16,778 nt of DNA from a bacterium (GTDB lineage Bacteria; Bdellovibrionota_C; UBA2361; OMII01): assembly GCA_017853915.1 (NCBI GenBank), contig JAFMIS010000014.1, forward strand, positions 1 to 16,778, written 5' to 3'. Shown here one piece after another: positions 13,668 through 16,778 of this stretch. The notes below the pieces were generated by a model. The model made no database searches and had not been told where the DNA came from. It saw nothing but the letters and a program-made list of their open reading frames with translations. The translations under genes and the position numbers were made by a program. The stretch's first letter is position 1. Every line of letters begins with the position of its first letter.

Positions 13668-16600
13668 TTATCTCTGATCCAATAGACGCTGCCGCTCACT
13701 GTTCATCTTTTCGTAGAAATGCCTCTCTTTGCGATGGATATTAGATACCTTGCCGTGCTCCTCTGGGGTGCTACAGAGGTAGCGGAACGAGCCAAGCAGG
13801 TCTCGCCGACCAACACGACCCCACTGCTGGAGAGCCTCGATGAATGAGGAGTTAAAGCGGTAGGCATATCCGTGCTGGATGCTCGGAAAGTCGATCCCCT
13901 CATTGCCGGCGCTGGTGCTGACGATCACCAGCGCGTCCCCACGCACAAACTTCTCAAGATTGTCTTTTCTATCTTTACGGCTGACGCCCTTATGCACACC
14001 CTCTCCTAAGCCCGTAAGAGCGACGGCGGTTTTGTTCATGCGCTGAAGACGGTGAGAGAGACGCGCGGTAAGAAACAACGCATGCGATCGATCCCGAGTG
14101 TAGACGGCGCTCTGCTCTGTGGGGTGTCTCTCGAGCACGTTGTGGAAGATTGCTCGCTCCTTGGGGTGATCGGAGTAATCCAGCTCAACGAGCTCCTGAC
14201 GTAGCCGCCCCAGCACTGGACCAACGTGCTGATTGAAGAGGCTGCGACGCTCCTTACCGGAGAGCGCGCGCCAACCAGAGAGTGGCAATCCCGAGATATC
14301 GGCCAAGGCTTGCGCTCTCAGGAGCCCGACAAACGATGCTCGCGCCAGGTGGTTGTACGCCTTTTCTATCTCTCGAGAACAGTATACATCGCGCACATAC
14401 TGGGGCGCGGCCACGGTCTTGCGATTCCCGTGACTACGAGCCGCTTGTTTTGGAAACGCTATCTCGAACCTTTTCTCAAGCACTCGCAAGAGAAATCCCG
14501 AAATGCCTTGATAGGCCAGCAACTGATAAAGCTCCGAGATCTCAACGGAGGCGTAGAGCGCGGAGACCACCTTCCAGCGGTCGGGGTCGTTGTTGAGGGT
14601 GCGGATAGTCGCTACCAGGGGCTCGAGGCTATGCGATGAGGGAAAGGTAAGTGTCGCGCCACCAAAATGCTTGCGAGCCTCCTTGTAGAGCGCCTGCTCG
14701 CCCTTATCCTCAAGATACTGCAGGATATCAGAGCGGAGCGCGGCTAGTCGCGCGGCGAGGTGATTTATAGCGATCTTTAGCTCCTGGGTTAGCTCACAGT
14801 GCAGCGGTGATACGGGGAGGGTGCGTCGAACTACGTTCAACGGGAAGATCGTCTCTACCCCAATGAGTTGCTTAAGAGCATCGAGCTTTGCCCATGACAC
14901 CCCAGGCTCAACCTGTCCAGGAGTCGCTGAGAGTAAGAGCACTCGGGCGCCGACGGCTCGAGCAGCCTCTACCAGAGGAACGTAGGGATACTCTCCGGTT
15001 GTATGGTGCCCCTCATCAACCACTAAGAGATCTGTAGGACGGAACGCGAATGTACCGGAATCTATGTCGTTCTTTACAACATGCGGGACCGCCGATATGA
15101 ACTGCGGATCTTGAATGCGATAGATGGTAGCTCTTTTCTTCGGCGACACAGCACCATCAAGGAGCGTTGCCTCGAGGTCGATCATCGAAGGCGCCCGCTG
15201 GCTTACTTGGCGAGCGATCTCAATCGTGGGCGCGGCGAAGATCGTTCGATGCCCCAGGCTCTTCTGTCGAGATGCGACGATCAGAGCCATTTCAGTCTTA
15301 CCGGTGCCAGTTGGGGCCTGGAGGATCACATTAGCAGTGGTATCTAGAAAATATCGACAGAACTCGATCTGTGCGGGGCGGAACTGAAATGAATCTGCCT
15401 TAAGAGCGGACAGGTCATAGTCACGTGTGAATTTTTCGCGTGCGTCCAGGAATGGCTGACCGTTGAAGGGAGCCTTCTCCTCGGCCGCTAGAAGCGCGAG
15501 ATCGTGATAGAGCCAGTCGCGGGGCAGATTGACTCGCGCGTTCTCAGCCAATACCTGCAGTATCGCGCGGTCAGAGAGACCCTCCTGCGGCGGTAGTACG
15601 GTATTATCCACCTCACGGGGTATAAGTATTCTCGGCTTTTTTACGGGATGCGCGACGGTCGTGAGGCGCTCGTTCGTCACTGCCAATCTCGGGCGCTCGG
15701 CGCCCACATCTGTTGTATAACCGTGAACACTGAGCTGCACGTGGTTTTTCTCGCGGGTATAGATCGTGGCCGGAGTCGCGATGATGTCACATATTGAGCC
15801 GACCCACAGGTTGTCGTTCCAGAGTTCCGGCCCGATGAAGGCGCGTACCTTCTTATCGCCTTGCTCAAGGACCAGCATCCTTCGGTCTCCCGCCAGTTCT
15901 TGGATGTCTATTACCTTGACCTTCTCGAACATGATTCGAGGCGCCTCAAAACCTTGACCGAACGGGTCAAGGCGCTGATGGATGTGAGCGACGAGTGAGG
16001 GCGTCAGAGAGCTAAAGGTCAAACGGGCGTCGGCGTGGATCTCAACGGAGGAGATCGCGGGGCCGTATTGGTTTGTGATGGCTCGGGCGAGCAGGGTTGT
16101 AAAGGTTGTAAGTCCCTCTGCCTTGATCGTGAGACCAGCCGCGGCGCGGTGACCACCCACCTTTAGAATTATTCCGTCCGCGTCGTTTCTCTGAACCTCA
16201 TTCAGAAGGCTCATCAGATCGTAGCGAGGATCTCCTGCGCGCCCAGAGCCCTTGAGGGTAAAGTTTTCGGCGGGAGCGAACACAAAGGATGGGCGCGAGT
16301 GTCGCTGCGCGAGTCCCTGTGCCGTTAATCCTACTATCCCCTGATGGTGCTCGTCGTGACTCGAGACCAGCCCTGTGGGTACCCGCCGAAGATTACTTAG
16401 GCGAGCGAGGTTGTGCTGGAGCTGTGAGCGTTGGATGCTCTTTCGCTCGTCATTTTGGCGCACAAGCTCGGATGCCAGCAAGCGAAGGCGGTCTTCATCC
16501 TTTGATGTGAGGAGCTCAACGCATCGAGCCGCGTCATCGAGGCGACCGGCCGCGTTAAGAGCAGGACCGATGTAAAACCCGACATCCGGGCTTGAGAGGC

Positions 16601-16778
16601 CAGCGTGAGCGAGGCCGAGTTGAGAGGCTAGGTGCACGATCCCACGACACGCCCCGGCCCTCAGAGCCGCAAGACCCTGACGGGCCATGGTGCGATTGGG
16701 GCCATGAAGAGGAACCATATCAGCTATCGTTCCCAAGGCGGCCAAGCCGCAATCGGGGCTCGGGGTGCCAAAGATCTC
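13668..16778 (-). CDS. RecJ-family exonuclease fused to Hef/FANCM-like SF2 helicase, N-terminus outside window
   Basis: One frame with no stop runs to the window edge; 1036 residues are visible. Visible residues 1-350 are the C-terminal two thirds of RecJ: end of the DHH domain (LAALGTIADMVPL, VGFYIGPALNAAGRLDDA), DHHA1 with HQGIVGLTAQGLAQRHSRP, KGSGRAG and the GGHRAAAG motif, then the OB-like domain (LDPFGQGFEAPR, RAFIGPELW). After a ~100-residue linker comes a complete SF2 helicase: Walker A APTGTGKT (about 15294-15317), motif II DEGH (about 15006-15017), SATPG, a ~260-residue helical insertion, a Hef/FANCM-like motif IV-V region (ALTGLGEGVHKG, VIVSTSAGNEGIDFPS) and motif VI QQWGRVGRR near 13803-13829. 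It would digest ssDNA and remodel forked DNA. The catalytic DHH and other metal motifs lie outside the window, so nuclease activity cannot be judged. No XPF-type nuclease follows the helicase. Confidence 0.93.
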   Translation of the reverse strand, partial: EIFGTPSPDCGLAALGTIADMVPLHGPNRTMARQGLAALRAGACRGIVHLASQLGLAHAGLSSPDVGFYIGPALNAAGRLDDAARCVELLTSKDEDRLRLLASELVRQNDERKSIQRSQLQHNLARLSNLRRVPTGLVSSHDEHHQGIVGLTAQGLAQRHSRPSFVFAPAENFTLKGSGRAGDPRYDLMSLLNEVQRNDADGIILKVGGHRAAAGLTIKAEGLTTFTTLLARAITNQYGPAISSVEIHADARLTFSSLTPSLVAHIHQRLDPFGQGFEAPRIMFEKVKVIDIQELAGDRRMLVLEQGDKKVRAFIGPELWNDNLWVGSICDIIATPATIYTREKNHVQLSVHGYTTDVGAERPRLAVTNERLTTVAHPVKKPRILIPREVDNTVLPPQEGLSDRAILQVLAENARVNLPRDWLYHDLALLAAEEKAPFNGQPFLDAREKFTRDYDLSALKADSFQFRPAQIEFCRYFLDTTANVILQAPTGTGKTEMALIVASRQKSLGHRTIFAAPTIEIARQVSQRAPSMIDLEATLLDGAVSPKKRATIYRIQDPQFISAVPHVVKNDIDSGTFAFRPTDLLVVDEGHHTTGEYPYVPLVEAARAVGARVLLLSATPGQVEPGVSWAKLDALKQLIGVETIFPLNVVRRTLPVSPLHCELTQELKIAINHLAARLAALRSDILQYLEDKGEQALYKEARKHFGGATLTFPSSHSLEPLVATIRTLNNDPDRWKVVSALYASVEISELYQLLAYQGISGFLLRVLEKRFEIAFPKQAARSHGNRKTVAAPQYVRDVYCSREIEKAYNHLARASFVGLLRAQALADISGLPLSGWRALSGKERRSLFNQHVGPVLGRLRQELVELDYSDHPKERAIFHNVLERHPTEQSAVYTRDRSHALFLTARLSHRLQRMNKTAVALTGLGEGVHKGVSRKDRKDNLEKFVRGDALVIVSTSAGNEGIDFPSIQHGYAYRFNSSFIEALQQWGRVGRRDLLGSFRYLCSTPEEHGKVSNIHRKERHFYEKMNSERQRLLDQR

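Noticed and set aside
14226..14639. 137-residue + strand frame inside the helicase gene
   Set aside because: Antisense shadow of the helicase with no initiation signal.
1..16778. CRISPR arrays, insertion sequences, prophage genes, toxin-antitoxin pairs
   Set aside because: No regularly spaced repeats, no transposase or integrase motifs, and no recognisable toxin or antitoxin genes were seen.

Overview
The window reads as a piece of bacterial chromosome with moderate GC. Nothing in it is plasmid-, phage- or IS-like. Weak TTG or GTG start codons seem to be in use for several genes. The CarD/CdnL regulator next to ispD-ispF, and a large conserved informational gene set, point to a delta-proteobacterium-like or Bdellovibrionota-like lineage. 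That placement is an inference from gene content and order only.

Layout. Positions 1-55 hold the 3' part of a tRNA-Val(GAC). A + strand housekeeping operon follows: rpmI (L35), rplT (L20), rimI (S18 N-acetyltransferase) and pyrD (class 2 dihydroorotate dehydrogenase). infC is not beside rpmI. A hairpin and a good sigma-70-type promoter then separate this operon from a second + strand unit: a CarD/CdnL-type regulator with a long, very basic N-terminal extension, then ispD and ispF of the MEP isoprenoid pathway. A Kv-beta-like aldo/keto reductase follows, ending in a region convergent with a small unknown gene on the - strand.

From about 6.9 to 12 kb the content is accessory. There is a single-chain, full-length ABC exporter of the ABCC/MRP architecture (TMD-NBD-TMD-NBD, with asymmetric ATP sites as in eukaryotic ABCC proteins). 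A tiny single-pass membrane protein is transcribed divergently from it. A putative outer-envelope lipoprotein is convergent to that small gene. Together they suggest an envelope or export locus, although nothing shows a shared function.

From 12.2 kb come two + strand genes: a signal-less BtuF-like cobalamin-binding-type protein and a small protein with a conserved-looking basic/amphipathic module. The right end is filled on the - strand by the most unusual gene here. It is one continuous reading frame joining the C-terminal half of a RecJ-family exonuclease (rest of DHH, DHHA1, OB domain) to a complete SF2 helicase of the Hef/FANCM type. The frame is open to the window edge, so the RecJ N-terminus lies outside.

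The best candidates for something undescribed are (1) the RecJ-Hef-like nuclease-helicase fusion, (2) the bacterial full-length ABCC-type exporter, and (3) the CarD protein with a histone-H1-like basic N-terminal tail.
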